Notes: generated from the letters alone by a model not told the origin. A DNA stretch of 64,000 bases from Rhynchopus sp. YZ270_cl-10 (GCA_964035575.1 OZ037862.1:930001-994000); one strand, 5' to 3'; positions 1-11,074 are shown, numbered from the stretch's first letter. Translations and numbers: made by a program.

Positions 1-393
1 CGGGTTAGGCCGAAATCGTAGAACGTTTTTTCATTAAAGGTTATGTGAGTGTTTTTGAAAGCTGAGGCGGGTAGGGTTCTTCAGGGAGGAACGTTGCCCT
101 GTGGTGTTATGTACTCTTGTGGTGTGGGTACTAAGGTACTATAAAAAAAACTTTTAAAAAAAGCAAAAAAGTGGCGAAAAAAATTGACCCCAATTTTACA
201 TTTTTTTTTGTTATTCCTCAGATACCATGGTACAAATTGATGTCAAAAAATAACTCAAATTGCTTCGGTACTAATACCCCTGAGGCCTGGCATGGGGTGG
301 AAGCGGCGATGGATGTGTGCTTGAGCATATTTCTTCCTCCACCCTACACAGCTTCTCTCATGCTGCCCTGCCGTTCAGCACCCGACTATTGTC
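1..393. other. Gene-free AT-rich stretch
   Basis: I see no gene here. The DNA is AT-rich with A and T runs. A short motif, CTAAGGTACTAT, at about 132-143 recurs at about 3746 and in part at 9772, so it may be a remnant of a dispersed repeat. Short open frames here have no recognisable protein character. Confidence 0.5.
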
Positions 394-1803
394 TTGCAGA
401 TGTGCCCCGCGCCCTCCTTTGCACATGGACATACCGTGCAATTTACAGTACTATTTATTTCCGTTCTACTCTGGCTTCCACGGCTTTACCCTTTCCTTCC
501 AGTTCTCAGGAGGGGTTACACCTTCGGAGTCGAGGCTTCCCCTTCCACTTCCGCTGCCACTTCACCTCCTTCAAAGTCCCCAGCTCCGTCACCCCCTGTA
601 ACGTTAAGTAATGCCTTTACGTACTGTGGGTTTTTAAACTACCCCCTTTTGCCCCCATATTCTTTTTACAGGCACACAAAACAAAAAGGCTTCAAAGTGG
701 CGTGCGTAGAATGTGCAGAGCGCCCAGATGGGCTTGCGCTTCTGGAGAAGGTGCTGCACCGCAATATGCAGTACTCCAATGACATGCCGGCCGCCTTTGA
801 GACGACTCCCTCCGAGGTATCCCTACCGGGCTGCGACGCTGTGGACAGCGTACCGTCCGGTATGGAGTGGATGCTGTCGAGTCTGTCGATGGCTGCACCG
901 CCACCACCACCACGCTACTGCATGAAGAACATGGCAGCTTCCTTCTCCACATCCTCGATCGACAACAGTAGTGACACCGACGATGACAACGATATCCTAT
1001 CTCATCCACATGCCCCTACCCCTTTCCAGGTCTGCGCACCAGGTGAAAACCAACCCAGAGAACGTGACGTGCCGCACCTCGTCTCCCACATCAACGCACT
1101 GCTGCAACACATCAACCTCCCCGGAGCTGTGGAAGAGAACAGACTCGAGGTAGACCACAACCACGATGTGGAAGAGGCAGTAACGTATTGGGGAGGCGTC
1201 TTTGCGAGGGCAGATGACATCAGCCCGCCTGTGGTGGTGGAGCCACCAAAGGAGGTGGCTCCAGTGTGCGAGGCATACACGATTGCAGAGCTGCCGGGGG
1301 ATTGTATTGGGGTGATTGCAGCGTATTTAACGATGAGCGAAACGTTGCAGCTTCATTTGTTGTGCAGGCATGTGAATTTCGCGTTGTCGGCGGATGTGAT
1401 TTGGGGGAGGTACTTCGCGGAGTGCTACAGCAAGCATGGTGAATCGAGGAGGTCAGCTGAGAAGTTCTTTCAGAGGAGGAGTAAGAACGTTGTGGTGCAC
1501 GATCTGTTGGTGCCGGCTCAGGGCGTGTTGTGTGTGTATGTGAATGGGTGGCATCCGGCGGATCAGTATACAGCATTTGCACGGCCGTGTCGCTTGCTTA
1601 CAACGGACGTTATGCCTCAGAGCAACTTCAAATCAGCGTTCCTCCGCGAACAGCAGCAGCTCTCCCTCACCGTGTCCGCATGCTACCACGCAAACTCCGC
1701 GGAGCCTGAAATAGAACCAATCCCACCCCCTCCGGAGCCAAAAAGTGGTTTCCGTAATTTTCTGAAGAAACTCTGCTGTGTTGGTGTGCCAGCAGAGAAA
1801 TAG
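394..1803 (+). CDS. F-box-like protein, family member 1 (5' end uncertain)
   Basis: The open frame gives up to 469 residues. At about residues 298-340 it has an F-box-like segment starting LPGDCIGVIAAYL and ending near IWGRYF, the usual Leu-Pro start and Trp near the end of the fold. F-box proteins generally bring substrates to SCF ubiquitin ligases through Skp1; that role is inferred. The segment and what follows (a Y-T-x-F-A-R-P stretch and an FKSAFL.EQ stretch) are shared with the genes at 6558 and 12309. The DNA around 728-800 is nearly identical to the 5' end of the 6558 gene, but the ATG used there is not in frame here. The true start is therefore unclear: it may lie upstream (a possible in-frame intron at about 603-671 ends in TTTTTACAG) or at the Met at about 767. 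The protein ends in a basic, aromatic tail with Cys-Cys, possibly a lipidation site. Confidence 0.62.
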   Translation: MQMCPAPSFAHGHTVQFTVLFISVLLWLPRLYPFLPVLRRGYTFGVEASPSTSAATSPPSKSPAPSPPVTLSNAFTYCGFLNYPLLPPYSFYRHTKQKGFKVACVECAERPDGLALLEKVLHRNMQYSNDMPAAFETTPSEVSLPGCDAVDSVPSGMEWMLSSLSMAAPPPPPRYCMKNMAASFSTSSIDNSSDTDDDNDILSHPHAPTPFQVCAPGENQPRERDVPHLVSHINALLQHINLPGAVEENRLEVDHNHDVEEAVTYWGGVFARADDISPPVVVEPPKEVAPVCEAYTIAELPGDCIGVIAAYLTMSETLQLHLLCRHVNFALSADVIWGRYFAECYSKHGESRRSAEKFFQRRSKNVVVHDLLVPAQGVLCVYVNGWHPADQYTAFARPCRLLTTDVMPQSNFKSAFLREQQQLSLTVSACYHANSAEPEIEPIPPPPEPKSGFRNFLKKLCCVGVPAEK

Positions 1804-2017
1804 GCGAAAATATCTTTTAACTGTTTTGAACTGTCACTTTCTATGGCGACTAAGCACCGTGAATAACCAATGTTCAAAACATTAAGTAACCTAATCAGAC
1901 TAAGCACCGTGAGGCTCAATTCATCTTGCATATTTTGTATTTTCCCCTCTTTTTTCGTTCTTTGTTTTACTGCTTTTTTAGGATAGCAAGAATACAATAG
2001 CCAAAAACACCCTCGAC

Positions 2018-2110
2018 TCTAGACTTTGGTCTGAAGAGTGGATCGTTGCCCGAAGGCAACGATCCGTTGAAGAGGGGAAAGGTTTTATTTTGCCCCGGTT
2101 GAAAAACCGG
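2018..2110. other. Cluster of three short hairpins
   Basis: The longest is at 2040-2065, a perfect 11-bp stem (GGATCGTTGCC) closed by a CGAA loop. At 2095-2110 is a 6-bp stem, CCGGTT, closed by a GAAA loop, which is a GNRA-type tetraloop. A weaker 4-bp stem, AGAC/GTCT, lies near 2022-2034. They could form a structured RNA or be remains of an inverted-repeat element. I see no flanking promoter. Confidence 0.4.
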
Positions 2111-2280
2111 AAAGTTTGCAATAACAACCAAGCCAAAAAAATGCATGGGGGGCAAAAACTTTGCCAAGTTTTTTCCCTTCTGCGCAATTTTCTTGTAATC
2201 TTCTGTTAGCCGTGGTGGACTTTTTGCACAGAGTCCTGCTTTTTTGTGCTTTCATCCGGACGGCTGGCATCGTACGTGGG

Positions 2281-2535
2281 TCAGTCGGAGGTGCCTGCAT
2301 CAACAACTACAGTTTTGATTATTATTTAATGATGTCAGTGAAGTGGTCCCTCTGGGGGATAGCACTGCCTCGTCGTGCGTCGGGTCTGAGGTGTGTGCTA
2401 GCACTTTCAATTCTTTATTTTGAGATTTTTCGACATCTAAAAAAAATTCTAATTTTTTTCTCCTCAGAAAGGATTGAAATGTTCCAATACGTCTCTTCCT
2501 TTGATTCAGTCGGAGGTGCCTGCATCAATAACTAA
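2281..2535 (+). repeat. 28-bp direct repeat pair
   Basis: A 28-bp sequence beginning TCAGTCGGAGGTGCCTGCAT is present at 2281-2308 and again at 2508-2535 with a single base difference. The copies are 227 bp apart. The DNA between them shows no gene. Function unknown. Confidence 0.7.
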
Positions 2536-3104
2536 TTCTTTCGTCTTCAGGATTGCGTTCTGTGGGCGCGAGGTTATCTTTACCAACATTTCTATTTCTT
2601 CAGCCGACAAAGCGCGACAAGCTGAGGATCGCTTTCAGCTGCGTCGCGTTGGGGTTCCAGATGGGTGGTGTTCGAGAGAAGAGCGCACATTCATTTTGGC
2701 AGGTTTTGTTATTTCTTCTCCTTTTCTTTACATTTTTTGTTCCCTCCTCCTATGCTATCAATTTATTGATTGCATATGGTGGTGTCCCGCGACCAGCCCA
2801 CAATAGCCCCCCCCAGGGCCCACCTGTGCCCAATTTCACCCAATTTCACCCGATTTCGCCCGGATTTCACCGGGGCTGGGGACACCCCACATATATTTGA
2901 AATCCTTTTCATGCAGAAGGTGTTGTGCGCTGTCCATACAACCTTCATGCACCAGTTCTCCCAGATCTAGTGCATGAGGTTTTGTGGTTCAATTTGGTTT
3001 TTCTGCATCAGGCTATTTCCTAACTCTGGGGCGTTTTTTCCAAAATTTCGAAAAAGAAATGCAAAAAAAGTGCGGCATTTTCGTGAGGTTTTTTTTCCGC
3101 CCAA

Positions 3105-3610
3105 GAGGGCATTTTGTTGCATTTCCGAGCCAATCCCGGCTTGTGGTGGGGCATATTCGGAAAAATGGACAAAAATTTAGTGACTTAAATTTTCGCAAAA
3201 TATGAACCCATACTCGTAAACAAGGGTCATTTTCAGGAAAATTCGGAAAATTCCGACATTTGGAAGCAATTTTTCCCCTGAAAAAAACAGTGGGTTTTCA
3301 GCTCCAAAACATACCGCGATTGGAATTTCCGGAATCCGCCCGCGCTGTGGTGGGGTCACTTTGCCGAAATGGCCAAATTCTTGGTTTTGGTCAAAATCCA
3401 TGTAGGGTAAAGAGGGCCAAGGTAAATCCCACAACCAAATTTTCTCTCCCTGATCCTGACGTCTTGGAACATGAAAATTCCCGAAAACACCGGCATTTGC
3501 ATTTCCGGAATCCGTGCGTTGTGTGGTGGGGGCAATTTGCCGAAATGGACAAGTTCTTGGTTTTGGTCAAAATCCGTCAGTGTAAGGTAAAGGGGGCAAG
3601 TGTTTGCCTG
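3105..3610 (+). repeat. Three diverged satellite-like units
   Basis: Units beginning near 3105, 3315 and 3490 share the order TTTCCG, then GTGGTGGGG, then TTGCCGAAATGG or TTCGGAAAAATGG. The last two also share a stretch with TTCTTGGTTTTGGTCAAAAT. Spacing is about 175-210 bp. The units are clearly related but diverged, as in an old tandem repeat. Open frames across them come from the repeat, not from a gene. Confidence 0.6.
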
Positions 3611-5575
3611 TAGAAACTGGTAGGGAACAAGAAGCGCCGCAGGCGCACGGTACCCAACTTTTTTTTTGTACATTTTCTCCACTTTTTTTTGATTGCACGA
3701 GCCGATTGCTCTCCACGGTGGGGTCATATGTGTCCAAAAACACTCTAAGGTACTATTATTCTGAATAAGATTCAATGGTTTCTTAAGGAATCCTCATATC
3801 GTGATATCTCTGAAAATCCTCGAAAACGAACCCCGCCGGAGGCGGATTTTTTTTATACACGTGTGTGCAAAAATGCTTATTTCTTGCTTATTTCGCACAT
3901 TTGGGAGCACGGGACCCCAACATTTTTTTCCCTGGTCACTTTTTCCCAGACAGAAGTGCCCTACCTACCTTCCCCCTTAGGCGAAAAAAAAGTGCGGCAA
4001 CCGGGAAAATTTGGTCGGTAAAAAAAGTGCGGCATTTCCAAAATCTCAAATCCTAAAATCGAAACTCAGATTTAGGAAATAGCCTGTTCTGCATTCATTT
4101 TTTTTTTTTGTTTTTTCGTTGACGCGCCCCCATCTCATCTCCCCCCTGCTGGAAAAAAAATTCATTTGATAATTTATGTTTCAAATTTTTGTTTCTTTGG
4201 CCCTATTTTATTTTTGAAGAATTGCAGGAATTTGCCAGCTGCACTCTGATTTTTTTTTTTTTTTCCAATAAGTTTTTTGGGAAATTTTTTAAAGCCGTAA
4301 TGTTTGGTATGTTCAGTGATCCCATTTAAACCCATATTTATCCCTGCTTTCCCATATGGCTAGAAATGAACAAACAGGGGTTCCGAATAAAACACAAAGA
4401 TGGATGAATCTCCCGTTAAGGAGACCGTCTGCTTATCAGCTTTTCTTTGAGTGTATCGTGCAGAGTTGCACTCATGAAGTTGAAGGTCCGTTTCAAACCT
4501 GCTGTCAAACTTGGTAGGAGGACGTGCCGTGCACATCTTCTCTTTAAAAATATGTGTGTGCACTACTGCACAAAAGTAGTGCAGCTTTTCCAAGGTGGCT
4601 AACCATGTCCCCGCTCGAAGCGTTTCAAAAGGGTCAGCGCGCCTTTCAAAAAGAGACGACATATTAGGCTCTTTCTTTTTCATGCTCTTTTTCCTAGCCC
4701 TATTCGCCCTTTTTTCTTTTTTTCTTTTTTTGCAAGCATTTCAAACAGTTTTGCCAGATGACCAAACACAGAGAGGCTTAGGATCATCTTATCCCACCTT
4801 TGTCTTGATGACGTGCCTATGAAGCACATTTGGCTTTCAAGTTTTATCCCTTACTGCGCAAAAGGTCTGCAGGATGGCTCACAAGCCTCTAGACAGTACC
4901 GCTTTCACCCATATCCCCTCCATTTTTGGAAAATAAAACGGAATACACAAAGGTGGTCACTATAAAAAATTTCGAGACACTATAAAAAAAAGGGCCTTCA
5001 TATTCCGAAGTTTTTACCAGAAAAAAAATATATGAAAAATTGGGTGGGGACTTTGCCCTCGTACCAGGGGTGATTATTTTAGTTTTTTTTTTGTGTTTTT
5101 TGTGTTCGTCTTGCGCTCCGCAAAACGAAACAAGGAAAACGGGGCGTTTTTTTTTTTTTTTTAATTTGCACTCAGCAATTTCTTTTTTTCTTCCTAACTT
5201 TTGCGCCCCCCTTCCTTGCAAATATGTACAGTGCCTTTTGAGGTTTCTGTTTCATCTTTCATATTCTTCTTAAAGTGAACATTGGTCTACGTATTTCACC
5301 TATTTTTTTTTTACGCAAGGCTTCGGTTCATCTTACTTATCAACGATTTTGTTTTTTGTGGTACACTGCTACGAGAGGGCTTTGTACTATGCAAATTAAC
5401 TCTGTCGTTACCTTTTCTCCCCACCCCTGCCCACTTCTAACAGTAACGATGCCCTAAAGGGTGCTGGAAAAATTCAAGAAAAAAAAAAAAAAAGAAAAAA
5501 AGAACAAAGAAAGATAGAGAGGGCCTTGCAACGGTAGGTTTTGTGTACATTGGATATGCAGAAGGAAAACAAAAA

Positions 5576-5625
5576 ATATAGTGGAACACACTCTAGGGTG
5601 GCTACACTAATACAACCAAGTTTTC
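5576..5625 (+). repeat. Dispersed repeat, contains the 29-bp unit
   Basis: Positions 5596-5624 are identical to the 29-bp sequence inserted in the spacer at 53127-53155. The 20 bases before it (ATATAGTGGAACACACTCTA) are also found, with small changes, before the related copy at 25398 inside the PDI intron insertion, but not at 53127. This suggests the 29-bp piece is one end of a longer dispersed element. Confidence 0.7.
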
Positions 5626-6557
5626 AAAAAGTGTCATTGTTAGCGTCCATAAGAACATGCCTCGGGGTGTTTCGGACAACTAATTTTTTTCAATAAAAAG
5701 TTGAATTCTCGAATAAATACACAAAATATGCCGACTTATGCAAAAGCTTTCTCTTTCTCTCTCTCTCTCTCGCTCCCATATTCCAGTGCTCAAAAAAAAA
5801 AATCCCATATATCCCGAACGATTTTTTACCGTCGGGATTCTTTGCGGGGGCTTTTTTTTGGGGGGGCTTTTTGATGGCCCCCCCCCTCAATTCCTGAAAC
5901 CCCAAATCCTGGTGAAACCCTGGGGAAAGGGGGAAAAAAGGGTTGTTTGTTTGTCCTTAGACTTCTTTCCAGTTTCTCTCAGTTTACTTTTATATTTATT
6001 GGTGCCCGCGGAGGAACAGTGCCTGTTTTTGCAGGTACCGTTTCTTTCTTTTCCTTTGCCTATTATTTTCTTATTCTAACCGACTAAAAAAAAGATGTCT
6101 TTCCCCCTCATTTTCAAAAAAAATTCAATTTCCATCCCTTCCCTCTCCTTCCCCCAATTGATTGGGTGTTCCGATGATACCATAGTGCAGTACTCCATCT
6201 AAATTGGCGGTCCAAATAAGGCATATTTTGCGATTCCGTCACCAACACCGCCACCCATCACCCCCCTCCTCCTCTCACTGCATTAAAGTTCGCACATCGC
6301 TTTGGCTTAAGGATTCTAAAAAAGCTAAACAAACACAAAATAGCAAAAAAATAAAGAGTACAAAACATACCAAAAAAAAAACATTTTCAAACACCCTCCC
6401 CTCCTCTCCTCTCCTCCTCACCACCACTCAGCTTGAGATCTTTTTATAGCCTCTCTTTTGTAGTTTTTTTTTTTTCCTCTACCCTCCTTACCTTCCGCAT
6501 TTTTTTCAAAAAAAAAAAAAACTGGCTCACTCGGAATGTGGATCAGCGCACCGCCCA

Positions 6558-7601
6558 ATGGCGCTTCTGGAGAAGGTGCTGCACCGCAATATGCAGTACT
6601 CCAATGACATGCCGGCTGTCTTTGAGACGACTTCCTCAGATGAATATGAACGGGCAGAGACAGAGCTTTCGGACGTCTCACTTCCGACTGGAGGAGGTGA
6701 TCCCATGCCCTGCCAGCTCGCTTGGATTGTCGATGCGGCAGATTCCTGCCCGCCACCACAGCCCGCTTCTCCCATTCCATCTTCGCCCAAGCTTTCCACA
6801 TACAACAGCGAGGACGACGACATCCCAATCCCGCTTCCCAACGCCACCACCCCTTGCACCCCTCGAGAGCTTGGTATCAAAATCGCAGAATCTCATCTAA
6901 ACTCTGTACTCCAAAAGCTCCCCTTAGAACGTTACGATGTAGAAGAGGATGCAATACCGGTTCCCATCCCCATTGGCAACGCAGTCTCCTTTTGGGGTAG
7001 AATTCTGAGCCAAGCCGAGCCGGAGCAAGAACCGCTTCCTTTACAATCCTCTGATGTTCTGGGTCACATCTCTGCACTCCCTTTGGACTGTTTAGGAGTA
7101 GTAGGCGCCTTTTTAACAATGAAGGAAACACTAAAGGTTCAAGGAGTGTCGCAACGGTTTTATGGCGCATTGTCGGTTGATCGGATTTGGGGCCGCTATT
7201 TTGAGGAATGTTTCTGCACAAATGGGGAGCAATCGATAGAGGACTTTGCGAAGCAGACGCGGGAGGGGCTGTTATTGCATGATCTGGTCTCCCCGAGGAG
7301 TGATGTGGTGTGTGCATGGGAGGGTGGTGAGCATCCGGTCAGTCAGTACACAGAGTTTGCTCGGCCGGTGAAATTGTCGAAGTTGCGTTCGATGCCGACC
7401 ACTGAATTCAAATCCGCATTTCTCGAAGAGCAGAATGCACTGCAAGAAGCAGTGTCCGAAGTCATGAAGACACGGCAAATAGGGAAGAGACGTACCCCTC
7501 GTGTCTTCAGCAATGAGAGCATCCGTGACTGTGCAGAGGTTGACGCAGATAGGGCAAAGAAAAAGAGTGGGTGGCGGCGACTGTGTTGTTTTCTTGGGTA
7601 A
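6558..7601 (+). CDS. F-box-like protein, family member 2
   Basis: A 347-residue protein. Residues about 174-216 form an F-box-like segment starting LPLDCLGVVGAFLTM and ending near IWGRYF. The stretch after it, including QYTEFARP and FKSAFLEEQ, matches the gene at 394, so the two are paralogues. The first 90 bases of coding DNA are almost identical to 730-820, suggesting recent duplication or conversion of the 5' end. The N-terminal half is Pro/Ser/acidic-rich and probably disordered. The protein ends RRLCCFLG; its last four residues, CFLG, fit a CaaX-like prenylation pattern with an unusual final Gly, and the preceding Cys could be acylated. A role as substrate adaptor of an SCF ubiquitin ligase is inferred from the fold only. 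The ATG is the first in the conserved segment. Confidence 0.72.
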   Translation: MALLEKVLHRNMQYSNDMPAVFETTSSDEYERAETELSDVSLPTGGGDPMPCQLAWIVDAADSCPPPQPASPIPSSPKLSTYNSEDDDIPIPLPNATTPCTPRELGIKIAESHLNSVLQKLPLERYDVEEDAIPVPIPIGNAVSFWGRILSQAEPEQEPLPLQSSDVLGHISALPLDCLGVVGAFLTMKETLKVQGVSQRFYGALSVDRIWGRYFEECFCTNGEQSIEDFAKQTREGLLLHDLVSPRSDVVCAWEGGEHPVSQYTEFARPVKLSKLRSMPTTEFKSAFLEEQNALQEAVSEVMKTRQIGKRRTPRVFSNESIRDCAEVDADRAKKKSGWRRLCCFLG

Positions 7602-7618
7602 ATCCTTCACAGCAAAAC

Positions 7619-7624
7619 AATAAA
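7619..7624 (+). promoter_or_regulatory. Polyadenylation signal AATAAA
   Basis: AATAAA begins 18 bases after the stop codon of the F-box-like gene at 6558-7601 and is followed by an A run. Its position suits the poly(A) signal of that gene, which would give a very short 3' UTR. Confidence 0.5.
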
Positions 7625-8079
7625 GTAAAAAAATGCGCTGCCCTCTTATAAACGTTTTGCCACTATCAAAACGCCATTCTTTGTTTGTTTTTTTTGTTTT
7701 TCGTTTTGTTTGCGTCCGCCGAAGAACGATGAAGTGTTTTGCACTTTCTGTTCTTCGGGGGCTGTTTTTTTCAAAAATCTGGGATTGGGCTGCATTTTTT
7801 CCCCCTCTATCTTAGCCTCAGCGGAAACAGTACTCAAAATAAATAAATAAAGACTGTTGAAATAATTCCCTCCTCATTCCCCTTTGCCCGCCTTTGCTGT
7901 CTTTTCAAATATCATTTTTTTTTTTGAAAATGAAATTAACTTTAAACCATCCCCGTGTTGTTTGGTAGATGTAATGTGTCCATACCACCGGACACAAAAT
8001 GCCTTCTTTTTGCGTTTTTCAGTGACTAATGCGAAGGTTCATCGTACCTTTCTTTTTCTTTTTACGATTGTGATCAAAG

Positions 8080-8109
8080 GTGACTAAGCACGCCAGGCTT
8101 AAGTTCATC
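8080..8109 (+). repeat. Dispersed 'GTGACTAAGCAC...GTTCATC' motif
   Basis: One of at least eight related short sequences in the window. The consensus starts GTGACTAAGCAC, then about 4-6 variable bases, then AGGCTTAGGTTCATCTT. Other copies are at about 1898-1927, 4757-4790, 5313-5336 (partial), 9353-9383, 11211-11242, 15120-15162 (with an insert), and 46146-46176 plus its two tandem copies. All are in the + orientation and all lie between genes. The role is unknown. Confidence 0.65.
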
Positions 8110-9685
8110 AGATAAACGTTTCCCCCCCCACACACAGTGCATTCGTTGTCTGAGGTTTGCACTTACACTTTTTTTATTGCAAACTTTTTTTTCTTCTTCT
8201 CTTTCTCCAGCCTCGGGTTAGGGTTTACACGGCAGTGGTACGTGAGGGGACTTCTTTTTCATTAGCTAACTAATGTAAAATACAAGGAATTTCTGTTTTT
8301 TCCATTCCGTTTTTCCCTCTCCCACGGGCGCGTGAGCCGTTTGGGTCAACCCTCTTCGGTTTTTACGACATAATTATTTACCCCCTTACCCCCCTCACTC
8401 AATGGGATGGTCTCAGTGCACAGCAGGAATCTTTAACAATCGTGCGGTGTTTTCGGTGATCTGACCAATTGTTCTCTTATTATTTGTTGCCAATGTCAAG
8501 ACTAAGTTGTCACTGACAGGCTCTCTTTTTAATGCGAAAACTAGAACGAAAAAAAGGAAGATGTCATAAAAGTTGGAACACTGAGGTATGAAGCTGTGTG
8601 GGCTGCGTACGATTCGCAACGCGTGCTACGGTTCTCCTGGCCTACTGAGGCTCGGCGAATGCAGGGCAGCACAATTTCATCAAAATAGTCAAAAAAAAAA
8701 AATACACACCCTTCCACTCATCGAAAGCTATTTGGAGCGAAATCTGAAATCTTTCAAAAAAAATTTTTGCGCACTTACCCCCCGGGGTGGTCTTATTTAT
8801 CTGATTTCAAACACACACCCCCCCGGTGTTATCCTGATATGGTTACCATTCAATGGTACAGTTTTCCCGTAGAGGCAAACACCACACCACATATCATATG
8901 ACGGTGTCGTTGCTCCAGAGCGATCATATATAGTACAGTGATTGGATGCCCTCATTCATTACATATCTGGCTTGGCCAAAATTCATTTGGCCTGTTGGAG
9001 TGAACCCATCACACGACCTGCGCCTCCACCCTGCCTTGAATGGCTGGGATAAAGGCGCGTGGTGTGTGTTTTTATCGTTGGTATGCAAGAAGCCAGGTTA
9101 TCCCCCTTTTTTTTTAAAGATGTGTGCACGAGAGGTACATTCGATTTTCAAGTTTTTTTCCCCCTCCCCGCGGAGGATATCACAAAATAGCAAAATAGCA
9201 CCCCCCCCTTCAGCCACACCAATTTGTTTTTGTTTTTTGTTTCGTTTCGTATACTCCGCTTCTCGCTTCGAAAAAAAACTCCTCTGCCTGCCTGGAGTTT
9301 TTGCGCTAAACGTCGCATATTTTTTATATTCGAGTTCTCTCTTTTTAAGGTGCCTAAGGTCAAGAGAGACTTGGGTTCATCTTAAAATTTTCTTTTTTCC
9401 CCATAGATCTATTGAACTGTTTCCCTTCAGAACAAAAGCCCTACCGTTCCGGCTCAGTTTCTTTTTTTAACATCTTCCAGTGTCAACCTCAAAGCGTATT
9501 TGTTTGCCCGCGTTGGGTGTTGGGGTGTGATGCACTAAAGCAAAAACACCTCTGGGCGGCTTTGCGCATCATAGAACCTTGCCTTTGGTACGGGGGGTTT
9601 CTAAAACACTTCATTTATTACCCCAACCCCACGGTACCTTAGTGGCTGTGTTGTGATAATTGTCCATCATAATACACATGGCAAT

Positions 9686-9738
9686 ACTGTATTGTGATGT
9701 TATGATTGTATCATAATGAGCAATCATCACAATACAGT
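9686..9738. repeat. Cruciform-type inverted repeat
   Basis: Perfect 14-bp arms, ACTGTATTGTGATG and its complement, lie at 9686-9699 and 9725-9738. Between them is a second perfect hairpin, TTATGAT/ATCATAA. It sits between two stretches that contain GGTACCTTAG and CTAAGGTA in opposite orientation, so it may be the core of a small, decayed inverted-repeat element. Confidence 0.6.
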
Positions 9739-9841
9739 CACCATTACGGTCCCCACCCAGACCCCCCCCCCCTAAGGTAATAATACCACCGCTATCCTCC
9801 GTTTGGCAGATTCAAAAAAGTATATAAAAAAATCATTATGT

Positions 9842-9899
9842 CTTCGGACGACCTTTGTGTACAGAAACCGTCCTCGGATAGATTGTCGAAACTACAAAA
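9842..9899 (+). repeat. Dispersed repeat, copy 1 of 2
   Basis: This stretch shares CTTCGG.CGAC, TTTGTGTACAGAA, CCTCGGA and ATTGTCGAAACTACAAAAA, in the same order, with 11075-11132. The two copies are diverged by substitutions and small gaps. No open frame explains the conservation. Confidence 0.65.
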
Positions 9900-10128
9900 A
9901 AAAACAACGCAGGGTCTACTCGACACCTCCTGTAACACAGTTCAAGATGTACACAAAGTGGGTCGTGAACCCTCTTGAGCCCGATCTATAGGGGGGGCTT
10001 CACCCCACACGGTGACCCCAACTAGGATGAGGGTTTCAGAGGGGTGTTCGGCAGAAGGCTAAAAAGAATTTCTTCTGAAAAGAAAGGCCCGAGATCTGAG
10101 GCCTTTTCGTGAATGAACTTTTTGGACA

Positions 10129-10190
10129 GTGGAGATTGCACAAACTGTGGCAACACAGCCGAGGCAACTACAGTACTCCAACAATTTATC
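10129..10190 (+). repeat. Dispersed repeat, copy 1 of 2
   Basis: It shares AGATTGCACAA, GGCAACACA, CCGAGGCAACTACA and TACTCCAACAATTT, in order, with 14399-14455 just downstream of the F-box/membrane gene. Both are followed by an A run, as in the 3' ends of retroposed sequences, but the family is unknown. Confidence 0.65.
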
Positions 10191-11074
10191 AGGGGAAAAA
10201 AAAGGTCGTCTCTCTCTGATCAGATCTGAGTTGGTCTGTCATCCTATCCCGCGCTTTTTTTTTTGGTTCATTTGCGAATGCCGATTTTCCCATGTAGTGC
10301 CCCCCCGATGGGGGGAGGCCAGTTGTCCCGTCCCCATCTCCCCCTCCGAACTTCTGCACATCATGTTAGTTTTGTTGCGTCGATGAGGGAAGTCTTCGAC
10401 CTTTGACAGTTTTTTTTTTTCTTTGGCTATGTTTCGTTATTGTTTGTTCTTTCTTTTTGATGTGGTCAGTCGGCATGATACACATAATGAAAAAAAAAGT
10501 TTGGGTTCCATTTGCACCCTATTATACCTTCTATTCAGCAGAATAGAACGTATATGAAAATAACTTTTTTAGATGTGGCCGCATAGTAGGCCGCATCCTT
10601 CAACTTAAAAAACCCCCTTTTTTTTTCTTGACGCTGGTGAATTCCTTTCAAAAAGAGACTAGAAACTTCCTAACATTTCTTCATACCTATTCCGTTAAGA
10701 ACAACCTTGGAACAGAGGTTTTGGGTTCGTTACTAATTTCCACTTTTTTTTTCTCTTTTGGGAATTGCGTCCAAATTCGTATTTTCCTTCAATACGGTTT
10801 TCCTCCTTTTTGCCTTTTTTGTTTTCCTCTTTTCATATACTTTCAATTCTGTGAACTGAAAGTATATGAATCTAACTCTTTTCAAACAAGCAGTGGCAGG
10901 GCACACCCTGTCTATGACTCTAGCTATAAAATTGTTTAAAAAAAAAACTTGTTACATTACCCCAGTGCGGAGTAAAACAGCGGCCATGTGTTGATTTTTA
11001 TTTACAAAAACTTAAAAGTAATTTCTTTGGGTTGAGGATGATCTGCATCAACTATACCTTTGAAATTCATTAGC

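Larger units (their letters stand above)
1804..6557. other. 4.75-kb gene-free, repeat-littered spacer
   Basis: I find no convincing gene. The spacer has many T and A runs, a cluster of hairpins (2018-2110), a 28-bp direct repeat, a short CAATTTCACC tandem repeat (2831-2871), three diverged satellite-like units (about 3105-3610), several copies of a dispersed GGCTTAGGTTCATCTT-type motif (1847, 1898, 4757, 5313), and a copy of the 29-bp sequence that is inserted at 53127. Short open frames on either strand are low-complexity or shadows of these repeats. Confidence 0.6.

Noticed and set aside
171-611. 146-residue forward frame overlapping the start of the first F-box-like gene
   Set aside because: It is mostly translated poly-T and poly-A DNA and pyrimidine-rich leader, without recognisable protein features.
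3260-3775. Open frames of 117 (forward) and 139 (reverse) residues
   Set aside because: They span the diverged satellite-like units and repeat the same words on both strands, so they come from the repeat.
4590-4660. Translated VPARSVSKGSA/ADPFETLRAGT stretch that seemed familiar from bacterial hypothetical proteins
   Set aside because: I cannot verify the memory, the frames are short on both strands, and there is no other bacterial signal around it.
8212-8234. CGGGTTAGGGTTTACAC, resembling a telomere repeat
   Set aside because: Only one TTAGGG-like unit occurs and there is no tandem array. Chance or an interstitial remnant is enough.
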